Shown in pieces: positions 42,564 to 52,011 of a stretch of 64,000 nt of DNA. The number at the start of each line of letters is the position of its first letter. Position 1 is the first letter of the stretch. The position numbers were made by a program, and so were the translations under genes. Under the pieces are notes generated by a model. The model had not been told where the DNA came from and did not search any database. It was given only the letters and a program-made list of their open reading frames with translations. Where the stretch lies: NCBI RefSeq assembly GCF_000482545.1, contig NZ_KI519454.1, positions 1,644,985 through 1,708,984 on the forward strand, in the 5' to 3' direction. The stretch comes from Arthrobacter sp. 35W. GTDB lineage: Bacteria > Actinomycetota > Actinomycetes > Actinomycetales > Micrococcaceae.

Positions 42564-43255
42564 GCCTGATTGAACTTGAGGCCGCCGGGGCCAGCGTGGA
42601 GCTGGCCGACGGCGGCCACCGCACCATTCTGTCCTCCACCACCCTGGCATTGTCCGAGCAGCGCATCGCCGTGATCGGCGCCAACGGGTCGGGCAAATCC
42701 ACCCTGCTGCGCCTGCTCAACGGCCTGCTGCTGCCCGACTCTGGATCGGTGCGGATCAATGGTCTGGACACCCGGACCCATGGCAGTGCCGTGCGCCGCA
42801 GCGTGGGCTTTGTGTTCACTGATCCACTCTCGCAGTTGGTGATGCCCACGCCGGTGGAGGACATCGAACTTTCGCTGCGGCGCCTGAAACTGCCGGCGGC
42901 CCAGCGCCGTGCCGCGGCCCTCGCCGCGCTGGAGGGGTTTGGTCTGGCGAAGGTGGCCGAGAACAGCATCTACGAGCTCTCCGGTGGCGAGCGGCAGCTG
43001 GTGGCTCTGGCCGCCGTGCTCGCCGTGGATCCCGATGTGCTGGTGCTGGACGAGCCCTCTACCCTGCTGGACCTGCGCAACACGCGCCTGCTGCGGTCCA
43101 CACTGGCTGCACTCCCCCAGCAGCTGGTGATCTCCACCCACGATCTGGACTTCGCGCTGGATTGCGATCGGGCGCTGGTGGTGGACAACGCTGCAGTGGT
43201 CTTCGACGGCGCCCCCGAGGATGCCGTGGCGCACTACCGGGCCATGGCGGCCTGA
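42560..43255 (+). CDS. bioM: Biotin transporter ECF ATPase
   Basis: 231 residues starting at the GTG overlapping the bioY stop. Walker A GANGSGKST (about 40-48), Q-loop near FTDPLSQLVM, signature LSGGERQLV and Walker B VLVLDEPSTLLD are present, with the switch His in STHDLD. It is the energising A component on the inner membrane face. A single ATPase gene implies a homodimer, as in other BioM. Confidence 0.93.
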   Translation: MSLIELEAAGASVELADGGHRTILSSTTLALSEQRIAVIGANGSGKSTLLRLLNGLLLPDSGSVRINGLDTRTHGSAVRRSVGFVFTDPLSQLVMPTPVEDIELSLRRLKLPAAQRRAAALAALEGFGLAKVAENSIYELSGGERQLVALAAVLAVDPDVLVLDEPSTLLDLRNTRLLRSTLAALPQQLVISTHDLDFALDCDRALVVDNAAVVFDGAPEDAVAHYRAMAA

Positions 43256-43878
43256 TGCGCGGCCACGCCCACCTGATCGGCAACTACCATCCCGGCAGCT
43301 CCATCGTGCACCGCACGCCCCTGTGGCTGAAGGGGATCCTGCTGGCGCTCGTTGCCGTGGCCTGCTTCGGTTTCCCGACGGTTGGAGCGACGACGGCGGT
43401 GCTCGCCGTCGTCGTCGGGCTCCACTTTGCTGCCGGCCTGCCTGCCCGGCGGATCTGGCGGGCGGTGCGCATGATGGCACCGTTCCTGGTCCTGATTGCC
43501 GCCTTCCAGTGGTGGCAGAACGGGCCCGGAACGGCGTGGACTGTGGTGGCCGCGATCATTGCCACGGTCATCGCGTCCAACATCCTGACCTCCACCACCA
43601 CCGTGGCGGCGCTGCTGGACGGCCTCTCCGCCGCCGTCCGCCCGCTGGCCCGCTTCGGTGCGGATCCTGAGCGCTTTGGGCTCACCGTGCAGCTGATGCT
43701 GCGCAGCATTCCGTTTGTGATCGGCGCCTTCGACGACGTGCGCGACGCGGCGCGGGCCCGCGGCCTGGAGCGGAACATCCGGGCCAGGACGCTTCCCGTG
43801 GTGATCGGCACGGTGGCCTACGCCCGGGCCACGGGCGACGCACTGGCCGCCCGCGGACTGGGCGACCCGGAGGACTAG
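43255..43878 (+). CDS. bioN: Biotin transporter ECF T component
   Basis: 207 residues from the ATG sharing one base with the bioM stop. Four or five hydrophobic helices, and the coupling-helix motif AARARGLERN (about 171-180) characteristic of EcfT/BioN proteins that contact the ATPase. Completes BioYMN. Its last four bases overlap the convergent thiolase gene. Confidence 0.92.
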   Translation: MRGHAHLIGNYHPGSSIVHRTPLWLKGILLALVAVACFGFPTVGATTAVLAVVVGLHFAAGLPARRIWRAVRMMAPFLVLIAAFQWWQNGPGTAWTVVAAIIATVIASNILTSTTTVAALLDGLSAAVRPLARFGADPERFGLTVQLMLRSIPFVIGAFDDVRDAARARGLERNIRARTLPVVIGTVAYARATGDALAARGLGDPED

Positions 43879-45101
43879 GCCCGTTCCCAGCGGAACAGGG
43901 TGGAAATGCCCATGCCGCCGGCGATGCTGATCATCGCCAGGGCCAGGTCGCCGTCGACGTTCCGTGCCCGTGCCTGGGCAAAGAGCCGCACCACCGAGAC
44001 GGCGCCGGACGCGCCGTAGGGGTGGCCCAGGGCCAAGGCTCCGCCCTGCCGGTTCAGCCGCTCCGGGTCGATGCCAAGCTCATCGGCCACGGCCAGCACC
44101 TGCGCGGCGAAGGCTTCGTTGAACTCCATCAACTCCACGCCATCCAGGAGAGAGGCCGCGCCAACCGGAGCCTGGGCGCCGAGGGCGGCCAGCACCGCCG
44201 GGCGCCCAAGCAGTGCCCGCGTCGAATGCGCCGCACCGGCGCCGGTCAACGTGGGTTCGTTGCCGTTCACGGTGCTGTCCACGAAGCGCAGCCAGCCCGT
44301 TGCCCCCAGCTCCCTGGCCCGGGCCTCGGTGGTCACCACGACTGCGGCCGCGCCGTCGCTGTACGGGCAGGAATTGCCGGCCGTGACGGTGCCGCCGGGC
44401 ACAAAGGCTGCCGGGAAGCGAGCCAGCAGCGCCGCCGTGACGCTCGCCCGCGGCCCCTGGTCCGCCGCCAGCCCGGCCACCGGCACCAGCTCGGCGTCGA
44501 AGGCTCCTGCCGCCGCGGAGCGCAGGGCCAGCGTGTGGCTGCGCAGCGCAAAGGCGTCCTGCCGCCCACGCGTGATGCCGTAGTGCGCCGCCACGTTCTC
44601 TGCGGCGACGCCCATGTCCGGATCACCCAATTCATCGGGAGAGAACCGGGCACGGTCAAAGAAGTCCAGGCTGCCATCGGGGAGCCGGTGCGCCCGGGCC
44701 GGAGCGGTGCTGATGCTCTCGACTCCCCCGGCCAGGTACAGTTCCCCGGCACCGGATCCGACGAGGCGGGCCGCCAGATTGACGGCTTCCAGCCCCGAGC
44801 CGCACTGCCTGTCCACGCTCAACCCCGGAATGGCCGCGTCCAGCCCTGCAGTGAGGGCGGCCAGCCGGGCAATGTTGCCGCCGCCGCCCGTGGCGTTGCC
44901 CAGCACGACGTCGGCCGGGTGCAGGCCGCCGAGGCCGACAGTGCCGCCGGCGTCGGCCAGCAGGGTGCGCAGCACGGGTGCGGCGAGGTCCTGCGCGGGG
45001 ACGCCCTTCAGGGCGCCGCCGGCCCGCCCGATCGGCGTGCGCCGGGCGGCAATGACCACGGCGTTGTCGGAAAATGTGCCGCTAGAAGATCCTGTGTGCA
45101 C
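43875..45101 (-). CDS. Thiolase-family protein with the second catalytic Cys replaced by Ser
   Basis: 408 residues. Nucleophile Cys100 (DRQCGSG) and His360 (GHPYGASGA) are conserved, as is NEAFA, but the C-terminal CxGGG motif reads SIAGGMG, so the catalytic base cysteine is Ser392. Such enzymes may still condense or have altered specificity. It is encoded after, and overlapping by 20 bp, an acyl-CoA ligase, and faces bioYMN. A link to biotin or pimelate metabolism is attractive by position but unproven. Start ATG at 45101 lies within the ligase 3' end. Confidence 0.87.
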   Translation of the reverse strand: MHTGSSSGTFSDNAVVIAARRTPIGRAGGALKGVPAQDLAAPVLRTLLADAGGTVGLGGLHPADVVLGNATGGGGNIARLAALTAGLDAAIPGLSVDRQCGSGLEAVNLAARLVGSGAGELYLAGGVESISTAPARAHRLPDGSLDFFDRARFSPDELGDPDMGVAAENVAAHYGITRGRQDAFALRSHTLALRSAAAGAFDAELVPVAGLAADQGPRASVTAALLARFPAAFVPGGTVTAGNSCPYSDGAAAVVVTTEARARELGATGWLRFVDSTVNGNEPTLTGAGAAHSTRALLGRPAVLAALGAQAPVGAASLLDGVELMEFNEAFAAQVLAVADELGIDPERLNRQGGALALGHPYGASGAVSVVRLFAQARARNVDGDLALAMISIAGGMGISTLFRWERA

Positions 45102-46536
45102 CCTCGTGCCCCTCCTCGATCCAGGCTTGGAGCATGGCCCGGCTGATCTTGCCGGCGGCCGTCAGGGGCAGCGCCTCGAGGCTGTAGTATCGCCCCGGCC
45201 GCTTGTGCGCCGGCAGCGCCGCCACAGCCGCGGCACGCAGGACAGCGGCATCCACTGCGGTGCCGGGCTCGGCGGCGACGGCGGCCACCAGCCGCTGCCC
45301 ACGCACGGCATCGCGCACCCCGGTGGCGACCACACGGGCCACCCCGGGGCAGCGGGACAGCACGGCCTCCACCTCATGCGGGTAGATGTTGTGGCCGCTG
45401 CTGATGACCATGTCCGAGTCCCGGCCCAGCACATGGAGCGTGCCGGCGTCGTCCAGGAACCCCTTGTCCCGCACGGTGGACCAGCCGGCGGAACTGGTGA
45501 AGGCCCGGCCGTCGTCGCCCCAGAGGTAGCCGCTGCTGATGAGTGGGCTGCGGACGTGGATGGTCCCGGCCTCCCCCGGCCCCAGCACTGCGCCGTCGTC
45601 GCCGCGGATGGCAACTTCGACGCCGGGAAACGGCAGACCGACGGCGGCGCCCTGGGCCGGATCGGGCGCGGCACACGCAGCCGGGCCGCCGTCCTGAGGA
45701 TTGCCGGCAACCGGCGTGCCGGCGGCGATGAAGCCCAGTTCCGAGGCCCCGTAGTACTGGTGCACTTGGGCCGCAGGCGCCCAGCGCCGCAGCAGGTCAA
45801 CCGTCGCCGGGTCCAGTGCGGAGCCGGCGCAGATGATGCTGCGCAGGCCCGGTGCAGTGCTGCCGGCCGCGAGGGCGTGGGTGGCCATCAGGGCCGCCAT
45901 GGTGGGGACCAGCACCAACCGCGTGACGCCGTGGTCGGCCACCGCCTGGACGGCCGCTGCCGCCGTCGGCTCGGCCAGGGTGCGGAACTCGCTGCCCGCG
46001 TACAGGCATTCCGCCATCGTATACAGGTTGAGGCTGAAGGCCAGCGGCCCCGGCGCCAGTGTGACGTCGTCGTCGGCCAGGCCAAAGTAGTCAATGCCCG
46101 CGTCGAAGGAGAGCCGCCAGGACGCACGGCTGCGGTGGAACCCCTTCGGCGTCGAGGTGGTGCCGGAGGTCAGGCCAATCAGGAATGATGATTCCGGCGG
46201 GCCGTCCACCAGCTGCACCCCCGGCTCCAGCGCCAGCGACGGGAGGTCGGCGGCGCCAAGCACGGCGATCCGGGCCAGCACGGCGCCGCGGACCGGCTCC
46301 GGCCAGGCCGGGTCGAGGACGGCAGCGGCCCGCAGCCCGGCGATGCCCGCAGTGAAGCGGGCCACGAGGTCCAGGGAGTTGGGCTGGCAGAGGGCCGACA
46401 CGGGGCCGGTGCTCGGCAGGAGTGCACTGGCACGCTCCAGGAGCTCGGCGTAGCCAAGGCTGTCGCTGCCGACGGCGACGGCGGTCCGGGCGCCGCGGTC
46501 GCGGGCCCAGCGCTGCAGGGAGTTGAGGTATGGCAT
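45082..46536 (-). CDS. AMP-dependent acyl-CoA synthetase/ligase
   Basis: 484 residues from the ATG at 46536. ANL-family motifs: LTSGTTSTPKGF (phosphate loop, about 122-133), QYYGASELGF (A5), GRDSDMVISSGHNIYP (hinge/A8 region) and the catalytic lysine in LTAAGKISR near the C-terminus. It would activate a carboxylate as acyl-AMP and transfer it to CoA. TAGGAT is seven bases before this ATG; an alternative ATG lies nine bases upstream. Forms a two-gene unit with the atypical thiolase. Substrate unknown. Confidence 0.87.
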   Translation of the reverse strand: MPYLNSLQRWARDRGARTAVAVGSDSLGYAELLERASALLPSTGPVSALCQPNSLDLVARFTAGIAGLRAAAVLDPAWPEPVRGAVLARIAVLGAADLPSLALEPGVQLVDGPPESSFLIGLTSGTTSTPKGFHRSRASWRLSFDAGIDYFGLADDDVTLAPGPLAFSLNLYTMAECLYAGSEFRTLAEPTAAAAVQAVADHGVTRLVLVPTMAALMATHALAAGSTAPGLRSIICAGSALDPATVDLLRRWAPAAQVHQYYGASELGFIAAGTPVAGNPQDGGPAACAAPDPAQGAAVGLPFPGVEVAIRGDDGAVLGPGEAGTIHVRSPLISSGYLWGDDGRAFTSSAGWSTVRDKGFLDDAGTLHVLGRDSDMVISSGHNIYPHEVEAVLSRCPGVARVVATGVRDAVRGQRLVAAVAAEPGTAVDAAVLRAAAVAALPAHKRPGRYYSLEALPLTAAGKISRAMLQAWIEEGHEGAHRIF

Positions 46537-46604
46537 CGGCTCCATCCTAGGGCAGCGGCGCAATTGGCTGCCCATTTGAGGACCCGTTGGACGGCTGCGC
46601 GGAC

Positions 46605-46610
46605 TATTGT
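46605..46610 (+). promoter_or_regulatory. -10 box TATTGT of the zinc peptidase gene (leaderless arrangement)
   Basis: TATTGT, six bases (GATGCC), ATG at 46617; no Shine-Dalgarno. Confidence 0.45.
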
Positions 46611-46616
46611 GATGCC

Positions 46617-47513
46617 ATGAGTTTCAACGACGGCGCCCAGCTGGATCCCTCACAGGCCGAGGACCGCCGTGGCGGCATGGGGACGGGCAAGAAGGTCGGC
46701 ATCGGTCTGGGCGGCGGGCTGGTGCTGCTGATCGGGGCCCTGCTGGGCATCAACCCCAGCCTGCTCGAGGGGCTGACGGGTGCCGGCACGGGGCAGGAGC
46801 CGGCCGCCACCGGAACGCAGGGCATAGCCGCGTGCAAGACCGGCGCCCAGGCGAACGAGCGGCTGGACTGCCGAATCGTCGGCACGGCCAACTCGCTGAA
46901 CGACTTCTGGCCGGCCTATCTGAAACCCTATGGCGTGGACTATACGGTGCCCACCACAGTGATCTTCTCCAATGGCACCAACACCGCCTGCGGACCGGCC
47001 ACCACCGACGTCGGCCCGTTCTACTGCCCCGGCGATGGGAAGGCCTACTTCGATCCGGCGTTTTTCCAGGAACTGGAGACGCGCTTCGGCTCCTCCGGCG
47101 GCCCGCTGGCCCAGGAATACGTGGTGGCGCACGAGTTCGGGCACCACATCCAGGACCTGCTGGGGACCATCGGCCGCGCGCAGCAGGACCCGCAGGGTGC
47201 CGCCTCGGCCTCGGTCCGCACGGAACTGCAGGCAGACTGCTATGCGGGCATCTGGATCCGCTACGCCTCAAGCCAGCCGGACCCGGCCACGGGTCAGCCG
47301 TTCCTGGAGAAGATCACGCAAAAGGACCTCAACGACGCACTCTCCGCGGCGTCCTCCGTGGGCGATGACAGGATCCAACAGGCCGCCACCGGATCGACCA
47401 ACCCCGAAACCTGGACCCACGGCTCCTCCGCCCAGCGGCAGAAATGGCTCTACACCGGCTACCAGACGGCCGATCTGCAATCCTGCGACACCTTCGCCGT
47501 CAAGACCCCGTAG
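46617..47513 (+). CDS. Membrane-anchored neutral zinc metallopeptidase (YpfJ family)
   Basis: 298 residues from the ATG at 46617. Short cytoplasmic N-terminus, one membrane helix (about 26-45), then an extracytoplasmic domain with the zinc site HEFGHH (His172, Glu173, His176) and the downstream ELQADCYAG motif that supplies the third ligand. Cysteine pairs suggest disulfides outside the cell. Family function is poorly known. Convergent with sufT, with a long inverted-repeat element between them. Confidence 0.9.
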   Translation: MSFNDGAQLDPSQAEDRRGGMGTGKKVGIGLGGGLVLLIGALLGINPSLLEGLTGAGTGQEPAATGTQGIAACKTGAQANERLDCRIVGTANSLNDFWPAYLKPYGVDYTVPTTVIFSNGTNTACGPATTDVGPFYCPGDGKAYFDPAFFQELETRFGSSGGPLAQEYVVAHEFGHHIQDLLGTIGRAQQDPQGAASASVRTELQADCYAGIWIRYASSQPDPATGQPFLEKITQKDLNDALSAASSVGDDRIQQAATGSTNPETWTHGSSAQRQKWLYTGYQTADLQSCDTFAVKTP

Positions 47514-47530
47514 TTTCGTGGCATAAACGC

Positions 47531-47671
47531 AAAGACGCCTAGTTTTTAGGGGGAGCCGGGAGCGGCTTCGGGCTTCCGCGACGGGCCCCCCGGCCATAGG
47601 GTCCCAGATCGAGCTTGCGAGATCCGGGTATGGCTGGGGACGGGCGGGCTCCCCCTAAAAACAGGCGTCTT
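47531..47671. repeat. 141-bp inverted-repeat element, possible MITE or double terminator
   Basis: Left arm 47531-47557 and right arm 47647-47671 are reverse complements over about 25 bp except for one inserted base; the shared core is GTTTTTAGGGGGAGCC. Inside, CCCCGGCCATA and TATGGCTGGGG pair again, so almost the whole element can fold into one imperfect hairpin. It lies between convergent genes. No ORF and no clear target-site duplication. Inverted ends with T/A-runs also suit a bidirectional terminator. Confidence 0.6.
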
Positions 47672-47693
47672 GCAGTGTGTCGAAGGGCGTCGA

Positions 47694-48047
47694 CTAGATG
47701 TTGAAGCCGAGGGCCCGCATCTGGTCACGGCCGTCGTCCGTGATCTTCTCCGGCCCCCACGGCGGCATCCAGATCCAGTTGATGCGCCATTCGTCCACGA
47801 GGGAACCAATCGCCTGCTCAACCTGCTCTTCGATGACATCCTGCAGCGGGCACGCCGCCGTCGTCAGGGTCATATCAAGCAGCAGGGCACCGTCTTCGGC
47901 GTAGCGCAGGCCGTACAGCAGGCCCAGGTCTACGACGTTGACGCCCAGCTCGGGGTCGATGACGTCCCGGAGCGCTTCCTCGATGTCTTCAAGGTTGGTC
48001 TGTGCAGCGCCAGGCTCCACGGACTCCGTCTGGCTGGTCTCGGTCAT
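47694..48047 (-). CDS. sufT: Metal-sulfur cluster assembly factor SufT (DUF59/MIP18 family)
   Basis: 117 residues: a disordered Glu/Thr-rich start, then the DUF59 domain with VIDPELGVNVVDLGLLYG (28-45) and the conserved cysteine in TTAACPLQ (about 66). SufT-type proteins assist Fe-S cluster maturation. Last gene of the SUF operon, starting 17 bp after sufC. Confidence 0.92.
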   Translation of the reverse strand: MTETSQTESVEPGAAQTNLEDIEEALRDVIDPELGVNVVDLGLLYGLRYAEDGALLLDMTLTTAACPLQDVIEEQVEQAIGSLVDEWRINWIWMPPWGPEKITDDGRDQMRALGFNI

Positions 48048-48064
48048 GATTCCTTCTCGGATTC

Positions 48065-48832
48065 CTAGGCCTGGGCTGCGTCTGCGGCCAGGTAGCGGTC
48101 GTAGCCCTCATCTTCGAGGCGGTCGGCGAGCTCGGGGCCGCCCTCCTCGGCGATGCGGCCGTCCACGAACACGTGGACGAAGTCCGGCTTGATGTAGCGC
48201 AGGATGCGGGTGTAGTGCGTGATGAGCAGAGTGCCCAGCTCGCTCTCCTCGGCGGCGCGGTTGACGCCCTCGGAGACAACCTTCAGTGCATCAACGTCCA
48301 GGCCGGAGTCGGTCTCGTCCAGCACGGCGAACTTCGGCTTGAAGAGCTCCAGCTGGAGGATCTCGTGGCGCTTCTTCTCGCCACCGGAGAAGCCTTCGTT
48401 GACGTTGCGCTGGGCGAACTCGGGCTCGATGCGCAGCTGCGCCATGGCGGCCTTGACGTCCTTGGTCCACGTGCGCAGTGCCGGGGCTTCGCCGTCAATG
48501 GCGGTCTTGGCGGTGCGCAGGAAGTTGGTCATGGTGACGCCGGGGATTTCCACCGGGTACTGCATGGCCAGGAACAAGCCCGCGCGGGCGCGCTCGTCCA
48601 CGCTCATCGCGAGGACATCTTCGCCGTCGAGCGTGATGGAGCCGCTGTCCACGGTGTAGCGCGGGTGGCCGGCTATGGTGGAGGCCAGGGTGGACTTGCC
48701 GGAGCCGTTGGGGCCCATGATGGCGTGCGTCTCACCGGTGTTGATGGTCAGGCTGACACCCTTGAGGATGGGCTTGTTGCCCTGCTCGGTGTCGATGCTG
48801 ACGAACAGATCCTTGATTTCCAGAGTAGACAT
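48065..48832 (-). CDS. sufC: Fe-S assembly ATPase SufC
   Basis: 255 residues from the ATG at 48832, for which AAGGAG is suitably spaced; an ATG nine bases earlier would be too close. Walker A GPNGSGKST (about 40-48), FSGGEKKRHEIL signature and VLDETDSGLDVDAL Walker B are those of SufC. It drives conformational change of the SufBCD scaffold. Lies after the Rieske-type gene in the operon. Confidence 0.96.
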   Translation of the reverse strand: MSTLEIKDLFVSIDTEQGNKPILKGVSLTINTGETHAIMGPNGSGKSTLASTIAGHPRYTVDSGSITLDGEDVLAMSVDERARAGLFLAMQYPVEIPGVTMTNFLRTAKTAIDGEAPALRTWTKDVKAAMAQLRIEPEFAQRNVNEGFSGGEKKRHEILQLELFKPKFAVLDETDSGLDVDALKVVSEGVNRAAEESELGTLLITHYTRILRYIKPDFVHVFVDGRIAEEGGPELADRLEDEGYDRYLAADAAQA

Positions 48833-48875
48833 ACTCTTCATTTCTCCTTGAAATATACGTTCCGGGCGGCATCCC

Positions 48876-49238
48876 CTAGGGGGCGCCGACTCCGTTAAGA
48901 ATGTTGGTGACGTCCACGAAGACGTCCTCGCCTTGGACTGTGAGCGCGTACACGGCCACCGGCTCGTAGGCCGGCAGCGTCAGCGGTTCCCCGCTGCGCA
49001 GATCAAAGGAACTGCCATGTGCCCAGCACTCGATGGTGCACCCTTCAACATCGCCTTCGCTGAGTGAAATCTCCGCGTGCGAGCAGATGTCCGCGATGGC
49101 GTGCAGGTCCCCTTCGGAATCCCGCACCACGGCGACCGGAACGTCACCGATCTCCACGCGGATTGCGCTCTTGACGCTCACATCAGAACTCTGGCAGACC
49201 ACCTCGCCTGCCGGCGTTGCCTGGGGGGCTGCGCTCAT
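48876..49238 (-). CDS. Rieske-type [2Fe-2S] ferredoxin of the SUF operon
   Basis: 120 residues. The Rieske ligands are Cys52-x-His54 (ICSHAEI) and Cys71-xx-His74 (ECWAHG), 16 residues apart; the fold is that of dioxygenase ferredoxins. No oxygenase is nearby. Its place between sufD and sufC, with a one-base TGATG overlap to sufD, is common in actinobacteria and suggests an electron-transfer or scaffold role in cluster assembly. Confidence 0.93.
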   Translation of the reverse strand: MSAAPQATPAGEVVCQSSDVSVKSAIRVEIGDVPVAVVRDSEGDLHAIADICSHAEISLSEGDVEGCTIECWAHGSSFDLRSGEPLTLPAYEPVAVYALTVQGEDVFVDVTNILNGVGAP

Positions 49239-50536
49239 CAGAGGACGCCTGCCGACAATTCCCGTTCCACAGCCTCGCGCAGACGCTCCTCCAGGGCGGG
49301 GACCTTGATCTGCTGGATGACCTCGTTCAGGAAGCCGCGGACCACCAGACGGCGGGCCACATCCTCCTGCATGCCACGGGACTGCAGGTAGAAGAGCTGC
49401 TCGTCGTCGAACCGGCCGGTGGCGCTGGCGTGGCCGGCACCCTCGATCAGACCCGTCTCGATCTCCAGGTTCGGCACGGAATCCGCGCGTGCACCCTGGG
49501 TCAGGATCAGGTTCCGGTTCATCTCGTACGTGTCGGTGCCCTCGGCCTCCTTGCGGATCAGCACATCGCCAACCCAGACCGTGTGGGCGCCGTCGCCCTG
49601 CAGTGCACCCTTGTAGGTGACGCGGGACTTGCACTTGGCCGCCGAGTGGTCGACGAACAGGCGCTGCTCGAAGTGCTGGCCGGCATCGGCGAAGTACAGG
49701 CCGTACATTTCCACGTCGCCGCCGGTGCCTGCGTAGCGGGCGGAGGGGGTGATGCGGACCAGGTCGCCACCGAGGTTGACCACGATGTGCTTGAACTTGG
49801 CGTCGCGGCCCACCTTGACCTGCTGCGAGGAAGCGTGCACGGCGTCGTCGTCCCAGTCCTGGATGCTGACAACCGTCAGCGCAGCACCGTCTTCGACGAT
49901 CATTTCGACGTTCTCGCTCACCACTGCGGAACCGCGGTGGTCGAGGACGACGACGGCGGTGGAGAACTTCTTGGCGTGCACCAGGATGTGGCTGGCCGCC
50001 GGAGTGGAATCCACACCGGTGATGGTCAGCGTGGTGACGTCGTTCTCGTCAGCCGGAACGTGTTCGGCCGGGATGGTGACAACCGTGGCCTCGGCAAAGG
50101 CGCCCCAGGCGGCAGCGGACACGCGGTCCTCCGGGATGCCGGCGGTGCCGATGCGGGCATCGGTGCGGGCCACCGTCTCAACGGTGATGGCCTCGGACTT
50201 CTCCACGGTGATCTGCGGTGCAGCGCCGTCGAGCGCCACGCGGTCCAGGCCGCGCAGACGCTTCAGCGGGGTGAAGCGCCAGTCCTCTTCACGGCCGGTG
50301 ATGGCCGGGAAGTCGGCGACGTTGTACGAAGTCAGGCGGCCGGCGCGCGAGCTGTCCGGAATGCCGACTCCGCCGCCGTGGCTGTGCGACTTGGTGGCTT
50401 CGCCTGCCAGCGGGGAGCTGGCGGGGTTGATCTCGGAGAGCTGCTCGCCCTCCTCGTTCATTCCGGCAATGCGGCGGACGTCACTGGCTGCGCTGGGCGC
50501 GCCAATGCGGGCTTTTTCTTCGGTGAGCTCAGTCAT
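49238..50536 (-). CDS. sufD: Fe-S cluster scaffold protein SufD
   Basis: 432 residues. A variable N-terminus with a His/Gly stretch, then the right-handed beta-helix core and the C-terminal SufBD signature (GRFDDEQLFYLQSRGMQEDVARRLVVRGF), which closely parallels the one in SufB. TAATG links it to sufB, so both subunits are made together. Part of the SufBC2D complex. Confidence 0.95.
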   Translation of the reverse strand: MTELTEEKARIGAPSAASDVRRIAGMNEEGEQLSEINPASSPLAGEATKSHSHGGGVGIPDSSRAGRLTSYNVADFPAITGREEDWRFTPLKRLRGLDRVALDGAAPQITVEKSEAITVETVARTDARIGTAGIPEDRVSAAAWGAFAEATVVTIPAEHVPADENDVTTLTITGVDSTPAASHILVHAKKFSTAVVVLDHRGSAVVSENVEMIVEDGAALTVVSIQDWDDDAVHASSQQVKVGRDAKFKHIVVNLGGDLVRITPSARYAGTGGDVEMYGLYFADAGQHFEQRLFVDHSAAKCKSRVTYKGALQGDGAHTVWVGDVLIRKEAEGTDTYEMNRNLILTQGARADSVPNLEIETGLIEGAGHASATGRFDDEQLFYLQSRGMQEDVARRLVVRGFLNEVIQQIKVPALEERLREAVERELSAGVL

Positions 50537-52011
50537 TAACCGACGGCCCCTTCCATCTGGAGTTCGATCAGGCGGTTGAGCTCAAGGGCGTACTCCATGG
50601 GCAGCTCGCGGGCGATCGGCTCAATGAAGCCGCGCACGATCATGGCCATGGCCTCGTCCTCGGGCATGCCGCGGGACATCAGGTAGAACAGCTGCTCCTC
50701 GGAGACGCGCGAGACGGTGGCCTCGTGGCCCATCGAGACGTCGTCCTCGCGGACGTCGACGTACGGGTACGTGTCGGAGCGGGAGATGTTGTCCACCAGC
50801 AGGGCGTCGCAGCGCACGGTGTTGGCCGAGTGCGTGGCACCCTCGCGGATCTGCACCAGACCGCGGTAGGCCGCGCGTCCGCCGCCACGGGCAACGGACT
50901 TGGAGATGATGGAGGACTTCGTGTTCGGGGCGATGTGGACCATCTTGGAACCGGTGTCCTGGTGCTGGCCCTCGCCAGCGAAGGCGACGGACAACGTCTC
51001 ACCCTTGGCGTGCTCGCCCACGAGGTAGACGGCCGGGTACTTCATGGTGACCTTGGACCCGATGTTGCCATCGACCCACTCCATGGTGGCGCCCTCGTGT
51101 GCAATGGCACGCTTGGTGACCAGGTTGTACACGTTGTTGGACCAGTTCTGGATGGTGGTGTAGCGAACGCGGGCGTTCTTCTTCACCACGATCTCCACGA
51201 CGGCGGAGTGCAGGGAGTCCGAGGTGTAGATCGGAGCCGTGCAGCCTTCGATGTAGTGGACGTAGCTGTCCTCGTCGGCGATGATGAGCGTGCGCTCAAA
51301 CTGGCCCATGTTCTCCGTGTTGATGCGGAAGTAGGCCTGCAGCGGGATGTCCACGTGGACGCCCTTGGGGACGTAGACGAAGGATCCGCCGGACCAGGTG
51401 GCCGTGTTCAGCGAGGCGAACTTGTTGTCGCCCACCGGAATGATGGTGCCGAAGTACTCCTGGAAGAGCTCCGGGTGTTCGCGCAGCGCGGTGTCGGTGT
51501 CCAGGAAGATGACGCCCTGGGCTTCCAGATCCTCACGGATCTGGTGGTAGACAACCTCGGACTCGTACTGGGCGGCGACGCCGGAGACGAGGCGGTTGCG
51601 CTCGGCTTCCGGGATGCCCAGCTTCTCGTACGTGTTGCGGATGTCCTCGGGCAGCTCCTCCCAGGACGCGGCCTGCTTCTCCGTGGAACGCACAAAGTAC
51701 TTGATGTTGTCGAAGTCGATGCCGGAGAGGTCTGCACCCCAGGTGGGCATGGGCTTGCGGTCGAAGTACTTCAGACCCTTCAGACGCAGGTCAAGCATCC
51801 ACTGGGGCTCGTTCTTCTTGGCCGAGATGTCGCGGACGACCTCTTCGCTCAGACCGCGGCGGGCGTTGTCGCTCGCCTCGTTCTTGTCCGACCAGCCGAA
51901 AGCATAGTTGCCTAGGCCCTCCAGCTCAGGGTTTCGTTCGAGGATGTCGTGGTTGATGGTGTCCTGGACAGCCGTCCCCGCGCCTACATCCTGCGCTAGT
52001 TGATCCGTCAT
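50536..52011 (-). CDS. sufB: Fe-S cluster scaffold protein SufB
   Basis: 491 residues from the ATG at 52011 (a GTG sits three bases upstream); RBS AAAGG is five bases before. Typical SufB features: [18 protein letters not shown] at the N-terminus, [20 protein letters not shown], the conserved cysteine in [12 protein letters not shown], and the C-terminal SufBD motif with [26 protein letters not shown]. It carries the site where clusters are assembled. The start overlaps the sufR stop by one base. Confidence 0.97.
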   Translation of the reverse strand: MTDQLAQDVGAGTAVQDTINHDILERNPELEGLGNYAFGWSDKNEASDNARRGLSEEVVRDISAKKNEPQWMLDLRLKGLKYFDRKPMPTWGADLSGIDFDNIKYFVRSTEKQAASWEELPEDIRNTYEKLGIPEAERNRLVSGVAAQYESEVVYHQIREDLEAQGVIFLDTDTALREHPELFQEYFGTIIPVGDNKFASLNTATWSGGSFVYVPKGVHVDIPLQAYFRINTENMGQFERTLIIADEDSYVHYIEGCTAPIYTSDSLHSAVVEIVVKKNARVRYTTIQNWSNNVYNLVTKRAIAHEGATMEWVDGNIGSKVTMKYPAVYLVGEHAKGETLSVAFAGEGQHQDTGSKMVHIAPNTKSSIISKSVARGGGRAAYRGLVQIREGATHSANTVRCDALLVDNISRSDTYPYVDVREDDVSMGHEATVSRVSEEQLFYLMSRGMPEDEAMAMIVRGFIEPIARELPMEYALELNRLIELQMEGAVG

